This document shows, piece after piece, positions 34,828 through 47,882 of a DNA stretch of 64,000 nucleotides (position 1 is its first letter; each line of letters opens with the position of its first letter). The position numbers were made by a program, and so were the translations under genes. The notes below the pieces were generated by a model. The model worked only from the letters and a program-made list of their open reading frames with translations. It searched no databases and was not told the DNA's origin. Source of the stretch: Geosiphon pyriformis (lineage: Eukaryota; Glomeromycota; Glomeromycetes; Archaeosporales; Geosiphonaceae); contig JAAOMT010000659.1 in NCBI GenBank assembly GCA_016748015.1, positions 882,467-946,466 on the forward strand, written 5' to 3'.

Positions 34828-35262
34828 AATAATACGTCTTCGATCTACGCAGGTAATTTCATATATACATACCTATCCTGAATGAAACATCTGACAATCA
34901 AAAAAAAAGTCAACAATAATATTTAACTTTAGTTTTTGTTTATTATATTACTATGTAATCATGCGAAAGATATTTGATGCTTGTAGTTATTTAGAGCTAG
35001 CACGAAACACTTTACACAATATTCAAAATATTATTCTCAAAAATCACCCTATTTTTAATTTCAATTTAATCCTAAAAATTCTGCGTTCCCATCATAATTT
35101 GCTACAGCGCTAGCTACACTCAAAGGACTTTAAATCCTAAGCATAAAAAAGCGGTCACTAATAATGTGTCAGTACTGATCATCATTATTTACTAATAAAT
35201 TTCTGATATGGATAAGAGTTTCTTCTCTTTGAACCAAGTTTTAATCAAATTACCTTAAAAAT
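34828..35262 (+). other. Spacer between eIF4B-like and DUF427 genes
   Basis: Holds the presumed 3' end of the eIF4B-like transcript and the upstream region of the DUF427 gene. CGCAGGTAATTTC at 34846-34858 could be a donor site of a 3' untranslated intron. No further frame is supported. Confidence 0.45.
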
Positions 35263-35889
35263 ATGCCGCGCGCTGAATGGAACGGGGAGAGTAAGTTTGC
35301 AAAGTCTCAATCTTTTAAAGTGCTGCGAAAATGAAAAGATGCTTTCTTGCGTTCACAAGAATTAATCCCGAATTTTATTGTAGTTATCGCAGAGAGCAAT
35401 GTTTATGAGACTGTAGAGGGCAATATTTATGTATGTAATAATCCCGATAATATCTGAATAAAGGTGTAATTTTTTCTTTTTTTTTTTCTTAAACAGTTCC
35501 CACCAACCAGTATCAAACGTGAGCTTTTTATTGAAAGTCCTAACACCACCACTTGTTCCTGGAAAGGTGAGGCCCATTACTACACCCTCTCTGTAAATGG
35601 TATGTCTTTATTAATTTCTTTAAATTTTTGTATGTTTATTGTTAAACTTATAATAAGAATTTTTAAATTTTCTCGATTCATCTTTTTATAAAGGTTCTAA
35701 AAACAAAGATGCTGCTTGGTAAGCCACTAAAATACTCATCTTAAAATTTAATCACTGCACCCAACTCAGAATGTATTCTGATAATTAAATTTTGGCCATA
35801 CATATAGGTATTATCCGAACCCAAAACCTGCTGCTGCAAATATCGCTGGATATGTGGCTTTTTGGCGAGGGGTTACAGTAACTCCCTAG
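35263..35889 (+). CDS. Small DUF427 domain protein (94 residues)
   Basis: Five short exons, all GT..AG and in phase: 35263-35290, 35384-35430, 35497-35599, 35694-35718, 35808-35889. The product starts MPRAEWNGEIIAESNVYE. It carries the hallmarks of the DUF427 family along its whole length: AEWNGE, ESN..ETVEGN.YFP, TTTCSWKGEAHYY, KDAAWYYPNP and GYVAFWRGV. The usual length of the family is about 90-100 residues, so it is complete. The biochemical role of DUF427 is unknown to me; it is a small soluble domain common in bacteria and fungi. No signal peptide. It lies downstream of the eIF4B-like gene on the same strand and converges on the SSH4-like gene. The exons are so short that frame-based gene finding would miss it. 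Confidence 0.9.
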
Positions 35890-36659
35890 ATTTCAGTGAT
35901 TCGACGTATGCTGGTGGACACAATTGATAATCGGTCGCCTTTCCTTTTTTGTAGTTTCTGATTTCATTCTTAGTTATTGTTTCGTGATATTATTTCGAAC
36001 CACTTGAATTGGTTATCATCAAATTGATTAAATTTTAAATATTTCACCCGCCATTAAGCAAACAAATGAATTAATAAGATTTTCTGCATAAAATTTACTG
36101 TTATTTTTGAATCATCTAGGTCATTAAAATTGATTTGGCTATTTCTAGTTTAACCATAACAAAATTTTTCAAATATGGTGTATAATACATTAGGGAATAG
36201 TATACTTTCTCATTGTACAGCTTCCGAGATGGGTTTGAATAAATGCTACTTGCCTGGATTATAAAATAAAGGTGCTTATAAACTCTTCATTATCAATCGT
36301 CATAATGAATTTCTGCGTGAGAGAACTAAGTTGGATATTTGTAATTGTGATTATCAGAATATAGTATATACAAAAATACAATGGGATAGGCAAACGTGAA
36401 CAAACGTCGATGGCCCAAATAAAAAAGGTAAATGCAAATCGGCACATTGTATTATCGGCTATCACCATCATCAATTTCCCTTGAAGAATTTCCACCTTAT
36501 TCAAATTTTTGAGAAAAGAAATTCATCGTGATTTTGAAGCCAGAAAAAGTTAGATTCTGATGTAGCGGATCGGCGGAAATCCTAATCACGGGACAACAAA
36601 TCTCCTTCCATGTCGAAAATTCCTATCATTGCTAAGAAAAAATTTTCCTTTTTCTTCAT
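35890..36659. other. Convergent intergenic region
   Basis: Lies between the 3' ends of the DUF427 gene (plus) and the SSH4-like gene (minus). An 81-codon minus frame at 36259-36504 has no recognisable domain or splice context. Presumed 3' untranslated sequence on both sides. Confidence 0.5.
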
Positions 36660-38117
36660 TCAGCCAGTCCTATGTTGGTCATGTCTGGAAGTTATTTCAT
36701 AGCTATTCCTTCGAGAATCATTTTGTTCCCCTTCCAATAAATAAGTTTCTGAAGATTCGGATAATACAGATTGTCTGTCAAAATAGCGATCAACTGAAGA
36801 GTAAGAGGGTGGTGGGAGAGTGAGATCAGCCAATGAAATGTCCAAGGCGGCTTCAGGTTGTACCTCCATGCCTACTTGGGTGTATGAGATACGAGGAATA
36901 TCTTCGGAGGGACGTCCTCTTGAGCTGGATTCTAAAAGAATTGATCCTCGTTCTGATCCATAAGCGGGCGGAGGGGCAAGTGTTCCCATAGACGGAGCAA
37001 GTCCCCATTTTTTGACGTTTGCCTCAATAAAAACAAATCCAAGTTGCCCAAAATTTACATGAACACAGCAAGGTCCATTGGCCCCAACAGTAGGGAATAA
37101 ATTCATTTTCATTCCAGTAAACGCATCGTCCAATTTTTTTCCATTGCGAGTGAAAAAAATTGTACCAGTTCGAGGACGGAATCCAACTCCAATAACGTCA
37201 CCTTGCTGGAATTGCGGACCATAGGTTTTTCCATTAAAGGGTGAATTGTAGTACTTTAATCCAGAGTCTGAAAAATAAGATACTGAATGGCGATTCCAAC
37301 CTAATATCAATAAATAAGAGTTAATGTGAGAAAATTAATAGTATTCAAATAATTCCATAACGTTCAAAAAATATACCTGGAAGACGAAACAAAGGATAAG
37401 GTTTAGTAGCTAATCCGACGGCAACTGTGGTGGATGATGGTTTTTCATACATCTTTGCTTCCCAATAATATACCTCTTGTTGTTTTGGTAAAGGTAAATT
37501 AGTTTGAACACAGCATTCACCATCATAAAATGCTATTTCCGTTCGGCATTCCACGAAACAATGGGTGTGATGTAGATCAGGTTCAAATTCCCAAGCTGAG
37601 ACACCTTTTTCTTGAATAGAAAGAAATTGCGAAAGGGTAATATCTGTAGAGATGCCATCCGGGGGATATGCTTCTTGAAACACTTTTTTTCCGAGAAGGG
37701 ATTTCAATTAAAAGATGAATTAAGATAAAATGGAAAAGAATCATTTTTTGGTTTTCAAATTATCAACAATCGCTAAAGTAATAACTTACGACGAGCACGT
37801 TCATAATTCTGTCGAGCAGCTTCGTCTAGAGTTTCAACCAGGCTTGCTTCTGCCCGAGCAATTTCTGGATCATTGACGTCCGGTATTCTGTTTTTATTAA
37901 CGGCGGCAAGCCGATGACGAAAGCATGCCCAAATAACTATGAGCATTATAATAACAAATGCACTAATTGTTCCGACAAGGGCAAAATTTGTCGACTGAGA
38001 TCTTTTTGCATTTGCGGTATCATCAGTTTTGACTAAAGAGAGTTGCAGCAGAAAGATAAATACTATGAAAGGGAGAGTGTGCTTTAAGCGGTACAAGTTT
38101 AAAAGTTTTTTAGGCAT
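36660..38117 (-). CDS. SSH4: Ssh4-like SPRY-domain adaptor of the Rsp5 ubiquitin ligase
   Basis: Three exons: 37790-38117, 37377-37682, 36660-37300, in phase with GT..AG introns, 424 residues. An upstream in-frame ATG at 38201 would add 28 residues; I prefer 38117 because the hydrophobic N-terminus follows it directly. Residues 14-29 are signal-like. Residues 45-65 (ALVGTISAFVIIMLIVIWACF) form a membrane segment (interior quoted only). A SPRY domain at about 140-290 includes GVSAWEFEPD, YYWEAKMYE, VAVGLATKPYP, GDVIGVGF, IFFTRNGK and FPTVG. The C-terminal tail has two PPxY motifs, PPAY (322-325) and PPSY (375-378), which bind WW domains. Yeast Ssh4/Ear1 recruit Rsp5 to sort endosomal and vacuolar membrane proteins, so this role is inferred. 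Confidence 0.9.
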
Positions 38118-38201
38118 TTTAGACTTTATATTCCGGGGTTGGAATCTTTTTTTTTTTTGAAGGTGAAGTAAGCGCAAAAATCTCTTTGAATTTGTTATCA
38201 A

Positions 38202-41136
38202 TTAAATAGGAAAGTCACACTGAAGAAACCAAGAAATAAAGAGAGGTAAAGGCTGTATATTTACTATAAGTCACAAGTAAAAGAAACTGCAAATATTATA
38301 GACTGGAGAAAAGGGTTATTATATTTTCACCATATGTACTACGCAACCCGAAGTTTCATCCTTATCTTATTAATCCTAATCCAATTCTAAAGTCTTAAAA
38401 AAAAAAAAGAAGTATGTTGGGTATAACTGATTGATATTCAATTATAAGCCAGAAGTTTGTAAATCAAGGCTTATTTCAAAGTCCAACTTAAACAGTTGTT
38501 TCAATAAGGCTAAATTATGCATGATCAACCAAACAAAATTTTAAATTAAGATAAATGTTTATCCATTTTTATTGCCATTTTAGAACGAGATGTGAAATAA
38601 TCAAAAGACCTATAATCGGGAATGTTGTTGTATAAAATTGAAAATCCCACGGAAGAAGATCTCCATCTCGGTTGATCAAGTTGGAAAAATATCTTAATCT
38701 CAAATGTTGTGTCATAGAACTAAATGTCTACTTTACATTACTACTTTTTTTCATAAAATGTTTCGGAGAACGTAAATGGTCTTGCAATTCAACGATTACC
38801 AGAAAGGTTATGATAATGGCATAAGTAGTCCCAAAAGTTACTTTTTGTACACTTGTACCACTTTAAGTGTTTTGAATTAAAAATATTGTAGCAAATCTAT
38901 TTGCGAAAGGACAAAGGCCATATATATTTTTATGAATATTAAAATCTTCATTTACATGAAAGCTTGAAATTTGATACAAGTTTAAACAACTTTTCAATCT
39001 GCAAAGTTAATTTCAAAGTAATCTTAAAATTTTAATACTCCAATTTATAAACAATAATTTAGAAAAACTATAATAATAAAATTTGTATAAAAAAATATTA
39101 TATTAATAATAAGAATTATTATTAAAAAATTTTTTAATTAAAATTAATAAAAATAAAATATCTTATTAAATATTGAAATTAAAATAATTTATAAACATTA
39201 AAAACTCTTTCTCTCTTATATTTTTATGACTACAAACAAAGCTAAAAGTAAAAAAAAAACATACTTTATTTTGGTTTTTGGTTTTTTCAATATATCTATT
39301 TTAAAAGCTTTTTTTATAATAAAAACAGCAAAACAATATTTCATTAAAGCATTTTCTTAAGTAATAAAAACATAAAACAGCTTTTAATTGTTAAAAAAAC
39401 ACTTTTTTTATCTTTGATTAAAAACACTTTTTTTTAAATTAATTTACCAAAGAAAGTTTTAATGTATTTATTATTATTGTAAAAAGTTTTAGAATTTTTA
39501 ATTATAAATTAATAGTTAAGTTGTCATTTTTTGTTGTTTAAATAATTAGAAAAGCCAAATTAAAATAAAACATTAATTTTACTTGGTTTTTTAATGTTTT
39601 TTTTATTTAATAATATTTATATTAATTATAATATTCAGTTTTATTTGGTTATAAACAATAATATTTTTTTTTAAACAATAATAATAACAATATATCTGTT
39701 AAAGTTAATTAAAATTAACAAATAACTATATTATTTAATATAATAAAATTTAGTAGTTTTTATTAATTAAATTATAAAAGCTTAAACTTTTTTGTTTTTC
39801 TTAAAAATATTATTAAATTTAATAATATCTGAAAAATAATTATTAATTATTAAAATTTTTTGAATAAATAATTTTTATTTTAATATTTAACATTATTTAA
39901 AAATTTTAAATAACTTTTATTAAAATTGTATTTTAGTTTTTATATAATTTATTAATTTAAATTAAGATTAAAACATTATTGAATTTTTTTATGTAAAATT
40001 AGTATTTTAAATATTGCTATCAAAATTAAGTTTATTAAAATTATAAAATTGCTTATAATTTCTGTTTTTGGTTTTTTTATTGTTGTGATTTTTATATTTT
40101 TTCTTTTAAATAGCTTTTTTAATAACAGTAAAAATGTTTTTTATGTTTTTTTTGTAAAGTTTTTAATATTAAATTAAAGCTTACTAATTTTTATTGTTTA
40201 TTTTAAATTTTTTAAAGTTTTTAAAATTGTTTTTGCTTGTTGGTTTTTATTAATAAAAAAAATAATTTAGAATTTTTTAATAAAAAAAAATTGCTTTTCT
40301 TTTATAATACTTTTAAAACCAAATTAATTATTTTTTTTATGTATTATTATTAAAAATTAGAAAAGTTTTTAATAAAATTATTATTAAAATTAATACTTTG
40401 CAAAAATATTATATTTAATAAAAAAGTTTTTTTGTAACTTATTTTGTTGGTTTAATGTTTTATAATAATTTTTAAAATTATTATTAAAATAAAAATAATA
40501 TTTTGAAATTTTACTTATTTAATTTATTTAACTTATTGGTATTTTAATTTAATTATAAAAAACTTAATATATTGGTTAAATATTTAAGTGTTTTTTTAAA
40601 AAGCAATTAATAATATTGCTAAATTAATTACCAATATATAAAAATTTTATTGGTTTAAAAAAAATTTAAAATAAATCTGGTACTGATTTTTTTTAAATTT
40701 AATTAATTAATAATGTTTTAAAATTTTAAGTTTTTTCTATAAAAATAATAAAAAAATAACTTATTTATAATTAAAAAAAATTGTTATATTAATAAAATAA
40801 AAACACATATATTTTTTTTGTTTAATTTAAAATAATTTTAATTAATATAATAATTTATATATTGTTTATAATATAATATATATTTTAATATATAATAATT
40901 AAATTATTAAAAATAATTATAATTAAATTATATTTGTAAAAAATAAAACAATTTATTAAGTTATAAATATTAATTAATATAAAAAATTATTATATAAACG
41001 TAAATTTAAATATAAAATATTAATTTAATTTAAAGTAACAAAAAAAACAAAAATTTTGCTTTTTAAAATTAAAATTATATAATTTTTTATAAATATAAAA
41101 TTTCCATATATTTTTTTTTAGTATTAATTAACAAAC
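38202..41136. other. Upstream region of SSH4-like gene passing into A+T desert
   Basis: 38202 to about 38950 keeps gene-island composition and presumably contains the SSH4-like promoter. From about 39050 it is A+T desert with long A/T runs. No gene or recognisable element. Confidence 0.5.
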
Positions 41137-41146
41137 AAAAACAGTA
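41137..41146 (+). repeat. Candidate LINE L2 target-site duplication, left copy
   Basis: AAAAACAGTA immediately before the L2 5' end. The same ten bases occur at 47883-47892 after its A-rich tail. The A-rich part makes the exact length uncertain. Confidence 0.6.
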
Positions 41147-41276
41147 GGAAAAACTTTTTTCTCTCTTTCATCCCAAATTCCTAAAAAAAAGTCAAAAGTT
41201 TTTTACAATTCAGTATAATAAATCCAAACTCTTTATTCTTAACTATAAGGCCACTGTTGGCTATAGTATTGCTGTT

Positions 41277-43066
41277 ATGAAAAAGACTGTCAAAGCTTTT
41301 GGTCCTGTTGTTGGTCTTAAACTCATTCTTCTAAGGAAAAAAAAAAGAGGTGGTATTTTGAAAAATGCTTCTGGTGACATTAATATTGTGTCAAAAGTTC
41401 AAGATAGTCATTTATGGGGTTCTAAGACTGGTAACACCACCGAGTCTAACAGCATGAACATGAAGAAAAAATGTTTGGTGGAGGAAACTAGTTTTGATTA
41501 TGGTGCAGATGGTACTCTTGCTGATGGTAATTTGGATCAGACACCTAAAGGCTCATGGGTAAAAACCAAGAAGACATTGGGGAAACCATTGGGGAAAATT
41601 AATTTCTTGAGTGATAATAAGAGTGATGATATTTTGTTGGATGCTTCTCTGGCTTTGCCATCTTCTTTGAAAAACCTGGTTAATGTTTTTGTCAGAAAAT
41701 TTTTTGTCTTAGATATTGATTTGAACAATGTTGCTGAAAAATCAGTACAGGAAAAGCTTGGGGTGGTTAGAAAGTTATTTTCAAAAATCAATGGTTTTGG
41801 GGGGGTCTTTACCCCCTCAAAATTTGCTGGAATCATTAGAGCAACATTTACATCTGAATCAAGTTTAATAAAAGCCACTAATATGACTACAAATATGAAA
41901 ATTCTGGTAACACACCAATCTTAAAAGATCACTTAGGCATTCAGATTGGGCAGTAGTACTTAAGAAAATCCCAATTGGAACATTAGCTGAGACTGTGTGC
42001 ACTGTGCTGTCTGATTTTGAGTTGATTAAGTTAATCAAAATACAATTGATAGGGCTGTGGCAAAAAGCTGTGGTTGAATTTAAACAGATTGATCATGCTG
42101 ATTTGGTTGCAGCAAAATGGTCTATCTTGATTGGAAAAGATGCAGTATGTGTTACAAGAGCTAATATGGACAAAAAATCATGAGATGTAAGAAATGTTCA
42201 CAGAGCTCTTTTGTACACTCTGCTTATAGAGACTAATGCACATAATATTTGGAACTACATTACTTCAGTGGGTGATAAAACTTGTGTTATCAACTATCAT
42301 TAAGTTTTTTATGCCCAGACCAACTATTTGCTTTGACTCTGCTGATTTTTTGGATGCTGTCATGGGAACCACGTCTGTTTTAAGAGGAGCCAATCTGCAT
42401 TGGTCTTGTTTTGTTTTGGTTAGATGTGCTGGGTGTAGGAAATTGGGTCATACTTCCTTGGCTTGTTTTGCTGATGAGAAAAAGAGTGTCTCTTCTGGTA
42501 CTTGGTCATGAAAAACTCTCTCGAGTTTTGATAAAAGCAGGCTAGCTGCCATTTACGCCAAACATTTGGCTCCAGTTGCTTATCTGGTTTCTTTTGGTAG
42601 TGCTTCTTGGACACAAATTGCTAATGGAACCTCTTTTTTTTCTCTTCCTGTACAGAGTGTGTTGTTGAATTCTGGCTCCTCTTTGGAGATGAAGCCTACT
42701 CTGCTGGTGTTTTTGGATTTGAATAATAGGTTTGCCACTCTTGAGCACAGTCTCGCCAGCCTCACAGAGCATGTTGATAAGCTGGCTATAAAGTTGGATA
42801 TGCCTGGGCCAATAGTTTTCTAGCTTAGCCCTAGATGTCAGCCATTGGTAACCCCTTCATCACAGAATCAAGGGACAGATATAGTGATAAATGAGGGTTC
42901 AAGTATGGCCACTAGTGATAAGACTGTTGCAGGTGCAGTGGTTTTTGATCCCTCGGTTATCTCAAAAATGGAGGAAACATTGAGGAATCTTTTAGTTATG
43001 GTTATGAACCTATCAGCTAAAATAGACAATGCTAATTCTGTTCCTGTCTTTCGTTCTTCTCAATAA
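41277..43066 (+). pseudogene. LINE ORF1 protein (L2)
   Basis: Starts MKKTVKAFGPVVGLK. Shared blocks with L1: FGGVFTPSKF, KIQLIGLWQKAVVEF and WSILIGKDAV. A frameshift occurs near 41905 (after KILVT), a TGA near 42181, and a TAA plus frameshift near 42302. The zinc knuckle CAGCRKLGHTSLAC (C-x2-C-x4-H-x4-C) is intact near 42425-42470. Then FDKSRLAAIYAK, a Ser-rich region and a terminal FRSSQ before the stop at 43066. It is the nucleic-acid-binding partner of ORF2 in LINE particles. Confidence 0.85.
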
Positions 43067-46000
43067 GTGGTATAATTTGGAAAGTTGCCACTTGCAATGT
43101 TAGAAAGATAAACAATTCTGCAAAACAAGACAATATTATTTGTTGGCACAAGGACATGGACAATTGTATTTTTATTTTTACAAAATTAAAGCTTAAAGAA
43201 AAAGTTTGCTCTTGGATAACCAACAAATTTGATGGTGTTTAGATATTTACTTCTGGTTTGAATTCTGGTTATTTGGGTGTTAGTGTTGTGATTGTTATGA
43301 ATTTTTCTTTAGCAAAACATGTGTATAGAGTCTCTGAAGTGCCTGGTTGGCTTCTATCCATCAAATTACTTTTCAAGAATAAGCTCTCTGTGTTAATTTG
43401 GGGCTCTATGCTGGTGTTTTTTTGACAGTCTGGTTTTTTCAAGCTGGTAAAATCAACTCTTTCATTGCAAAGACTGTTAATAAGTCTTCTTTTGTTATTC
43501 TCAGTGGTGACTTTAATGAAAATAGGTTTTATAAGTGTGCTAGTTTTAAAAAATGCTTTGATCTGGAACTGGTTAATTCTTTGGTTGGAAGCTCAGCTGC
43601 TAAGATGCCCACTTGAGTAAATTCTAAGGGTGTTGTGAAAACCATTAACTACATGTTTGTTTCTTCAAATTTGGTTAGTGCAATAGTTTATCATGGCATT
43701 TTTAATGTTAATAAACATTTTGACATAGATCACCAGACTGTTTCTGTGTTGTTGAATTTTGGTGGACTTTTGGATATGCATTTGAATTCTCTTTGCAGAC
43801 AAACAAATAGAGATTGTTGGAAGTTTAACTTCAAAAATGTCAATAAAACAAATTGGTTTGAATTTAGAGATAATATGGCTGCTAATGCTTCTATGTTCTT
43901 GGATGTATTTAATTTTGCTGTGAGGTTTTTGGATCTGGATACTATGTGAGACATTATTTGCAAGATCATGGTTTTCTCAGCTAATGGTATATTTAAGAAG
44001 AAATGGTTCAAGAGTTTTGATAGTGTTTTTATCAAGGAGTCTTTTAGATTTCATAAGCTGGAGTTGCTGGTTTCCAAGTTGGTCAGAACTTTGCATTTGA
44101 TTTTTAGTGATGATTTTGTCTTATTGTTGGATGTATAAGACAAGCTTGATTCCACTAGTGTATCAATGGTGAAATCTCTTTTTCTTTTAGGTTTTAATTT
44201 TGATATTATTTGTTCTGTACTTATCAAGGTGAGAAAATTATACTGTTCTTCCAAATTGTTGGAATCTAAGTATACTGAAAAGTCTCATATCAAGCAGGCT
44301 ATTAGTAAGAAAATGGAGAGTTTTGAATTAGACAAAGGTCATACCATTTGGAGTGTATTGGAGTATTTTTTTCATAAAGTGGTTTGGATCATCTGGTTGT
44401 GAGAGATGAGTTGATTTTGGAGTCTAATCTGGTCAAATCTAAAGTGGATAAGATTATGAAGAGATGGACCAGAAAATGTAGGATGGTGTCTAATTTCTCT
44501 GATAATTGGGTTTGCCAATATTAGTCTCTGAACTACATATTTGATGATGTTTTTTTTGGTGTTATGTGTTTAATTAGTTTTGATGAAATGTCTGCCATTG
44601 TCAAGGATCTTTCTAATGAAAAGATGGCTGGTCTTTCTGACATCTCTAATGAATTGTGGAAACATTGTGACAAGTCAGTTTTAGATATGCTTCTGGTGCT
44701 TTTGAACTTTTGCTTAGTTGGTAAATCAGTTCTTGAATCTTGAAGGGAAGCTTGGGTTTTGATAATTTCTAAACCATATGAATAGAAGAGTGTTCTCACA
44801 AATACCTGTCCTATTGCTCTGATTGAAACGGCTCACAAGATTCTCTTCAAGGTTTTTTCTGATAGGATTTTTTCTGCTTGTAGTGCTTTCAATGTTTTTT
44901 GTGGGGATAACTTCTCTGTTTTGAAAGGTACAATAACACAGTCTTCTATTTTTGCCATTGGTTTTGTTGTTGAGGATGTTTTGAAAAAGGACAGAGAACT
45001 TTGGTTGGCTTTACAAGACATGCATAAAGCTTATGACTCAGTTGGTTAAGAACATTTTAGAAGAAGTCTGGTCAGAATTAAGATGTATGGCAGATTTATA
45101 AAATTTTTTGGCAGCATTCACAATGGTTGCATTAACAGGGTGATGACAGACTTTGGTCTGACTGATGGATATTGTGTTTATGATGGGTTGGACCAAGGGG
45201 AAGTTTTTTCACCTCTTCTTTGGTGCATATTCTATGATTCACTTTTGTATAAGGTCAAAAGACAAGAGAGTGTGTATGGTTACAGGTTGAATTCTTATTT
45301 TATTTCCAAAACTGGCCAAACAGATTTTCAGGCTGGTTTGACTTTTTTTTTTGCTGCTGGTGCTTTTGTTGATGATACAATTTGGGTTGGTAGTAGTCAG
45401 GCTGCTATACAACACATTTTTGATGTTGCTAGTAAATTTTTCAGGTTTAATGACATTTTCATAAATAATGACAAAATGGTGGTCATTCCTATCAACTGTT
45501 AGGTAACAGACCCTTATCTAATTATCAGTGGCTCTTCTATTTCTATTGTTAAGAGAGATGAATCTTATTGTTATCTAGGTATTTTTTTGTCGACTGAGAG
45601 TTTATCAAGGCCAAGCTTGGCTAAGGCTCATTTGGATGTATGGTTTTTTGCTAATCTTGTTTTGAAGAAGGCAGTCTCAAATAAGCAGTTTGCATATTTG
45701 GTATCTGCTGTCCTTTTTTCAATTCTCTGTTATAGAATGCAGTTCAGTTATGTTCCTCTTAATGTATGCAATAAGTGGGATGTCCTAATTCTCAAGGGCT
45801 TAAAGTCTAAATCTGGTCTTCTGCTCAATTTTCCCAGTAATGCACTTTATTATCCTTCTTTGTATGGTTTAAAACTTTTAAGCAAATTCAGGCTAAAAGC
45901 AAGTCAGCTTCTGTTGTTTTCTTTGCAAATCCTGTTGGAATTTTGAATTGGTTGTTCTCTCATAGGTCTTATGATTTCCAGGTTTTCAGTTGGCAGCCTT

Positions 46001-47748
46001 ACCATCTTTTGCAGTTTCCAGTTCATGTCAGGGTCTGTCCTTCAGATAATTTCTTGACAGAAATGGTCTGTATTTTTTCTGGATGTGATTTGTCTCTGGA
46101 TGATTCTCTGGCTGGTGCTTTTTGTTTTTGTGGTGGTACTCCTATGTCTCTTGTTCTGGGTGAGCATTGTTTTTTCAAGTGTGTCTCTTCACTCCATTGC
46201 TATGGTATTGCTTTTGTGGAGCAACTGTGTAACCAGAATGGAGATGTCTTTAGTTGAAAGATCTTTAAAAAGTAGAAGCAGTTGGATCCATGCAGCCCAG
46301 TTTCTGTCTGGTTTGAGTTTTCTGTTTGTTTTCTTGATGGTGTGGTGTCTCCTCTTGTTAGCCCATCACTTATGGACATTTGTGCTTCTTTTGATATTCT
46401 TTAGTCTCATAAGTTTGAGGTCATTGGTGATAATTTGTTGCGTGTTAACACTGCTCATCTTTCTGTATTTATGGATAAGTCTCTGAGTGGCTTGGGAACT
46501 CTTAGTATGAAAGCTGGTGCTGCTGCTTATTTTGAGGATGTAGATTTGGGTTTGGGGGTGAGAGTGTCTGGCTTGATTTTTTCTATAATGGCGGAGTTGC
46601 AGGCAATTGCTTTGGCTCTTAAATGTATTCCTCTCTTTTGTTTAGTCAATCTGTTCTCAGACAGCCAGGCAGCCTTGGATGCATACAAATCTGAGTTTTC
46701 TTTGTTTAGACTGGATTTTAGGAATCAATGTTAGATAGAGCACTGCTACATAGTGAATGTTATTCATCATAAGAATTTGAATGTCAATTGGGTTAAGGTT
46801 AAAGATCACTTGGGTGTATCAGACAATGAGCATGCTGATGCATTTGCTAAGTCTGCAACATCATCTGGTTGGTACTTGCCTCATATGGTTAGTAAACAAT
46901 TTTTGAGGGCCAATGGTACTGTAGTTTCTGGCAATTCTAAGCATTTTGTTTGTAATGTTTTCCAGTTTGTTCATCAAGCACATTGGGAGATTGATTTTAG
47001 TTCTTGGGTTGTAACAAGTACTCTCCATGCTGATATTGATTGGTTCAGATTGTTGTTGATTTGACATCCAGATTTCCACCTGGCTGCTGGTTTTACTAGT
47101 GTGTTGACTGCTGGTCTCTGATCTTATTTCATGAAAGCTTTGTATTGTCAGCTTCTGGTTGCTGTATAGAAGCATCTTTATAATAAGCATTATCCCAGTG
47201 TATTGTGTTTGTTCTGTGAAAATGTTAAGGTCTCAGATCATGTTTTTTCTTGTCTATTTAATGCTGCTGATCATGCTCATTTGATGGATGCTCATGTTTT
47301 TGCTTGGGTGGTGAGTTCTGGGTTGTTTTGTTCTTTCTTGTGTGTTTCTCAATTACTGTCTACCTGTGCTTCTGATGTGGCTGTTGGTGTGGCCCTGTAT
47401 AAAGACTTTGTTTTCAATAATTGGTTTAATGAGTCTGTTTTTACTTTTAAGGATTCCAAAATAGTGAGTTTAAATATAATGAATTTTGTTCGCGGATTGT
47501 GTGTGATATTCCAGGAGGATATTTGGCTGGTTTATGCCAAACACTGGGCTTTTATGAAAAAAAATGGGCTGATCCCATGTGATGACTCTATCTGTGCCTC
47601 TGTTTCTGGTCTTCTTTCAGTTCTATTAGCTGGCATTATTAAATTGTTGGGTGTTGCCAATGCACATGATGTTGGTTTTAGGTTTCATAAGTCTTGTCGG
47701 TTTTTCTCAGGGATTGGTGACATAGTCTCTGTTTATATAGGTGTCTAG
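43067..47748 (+). pseudogene. LINE ORF2: AP endonuclease, reverse transcriptase, RNase H (L2)
   Basis: Begins near KVATCNVRKINN. The endonuclease (43070-43950) keeps GDFNEN and a DIDHQ motif; the Trp after PT has become TGA (43614). RT (44500-46000): QDMHKAYDSV (motif A, near 45015), GLDQGEVFSPLLW (near 45185) and AFVDDTIWVG (motif C, near 45365). RNase H (46440-46900): MDKSLSGLG, MAELQAIALALK, FSDSQAALDA and DNEHADAFAK, with Asp and Glu residues kept. The C-terminal zinc motif CLFCENVKVSDHVFSC is near 47205-47255. The 181-residue C-terminal frame 47203-47748 is open. At least ten stops or frame changes elsewhere. The family nicks DNA and copies its RNA by target-primed reverse transcription. 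Confidence 0.87.
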
Positions 47749-47882
47749 TGTTGTTCTGATTGGCCTGAATGGCTGGTCATGTGTGGAAAATGCATGATTC
47801 ACACTTAGTTTAGATTATTTGTATGATGTATAATACTAGGCAGTATTTGGATTTCACTTAATAAACGTAAAAAAAACAAAAA

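Larger units (their letters stand above)
41147..47882 (+). mobile_element. LINE L2, near full length, mutated
   Basis: Non-LTR retrotransposon of about 6.7 kb: leader, ORF1 (41277-43066), ORF2 (about 43070-47748) with AP endonuclease, RT, RNase H and a C-terminal zinc motif. The 3' end carries AATAAA (near 47860) and an A-rich tail. A candidate ten-base target duplication flanks it. Many frameshifts and stops make it inactive. Confidence 0.93.

Noticed and set aside
36259-36504. 81-codon minus frame between the convergent genes
   Set aside because: Hydrophobic stretch but no homologous motif or exon context; likely chance within 3' untranslated sequence.
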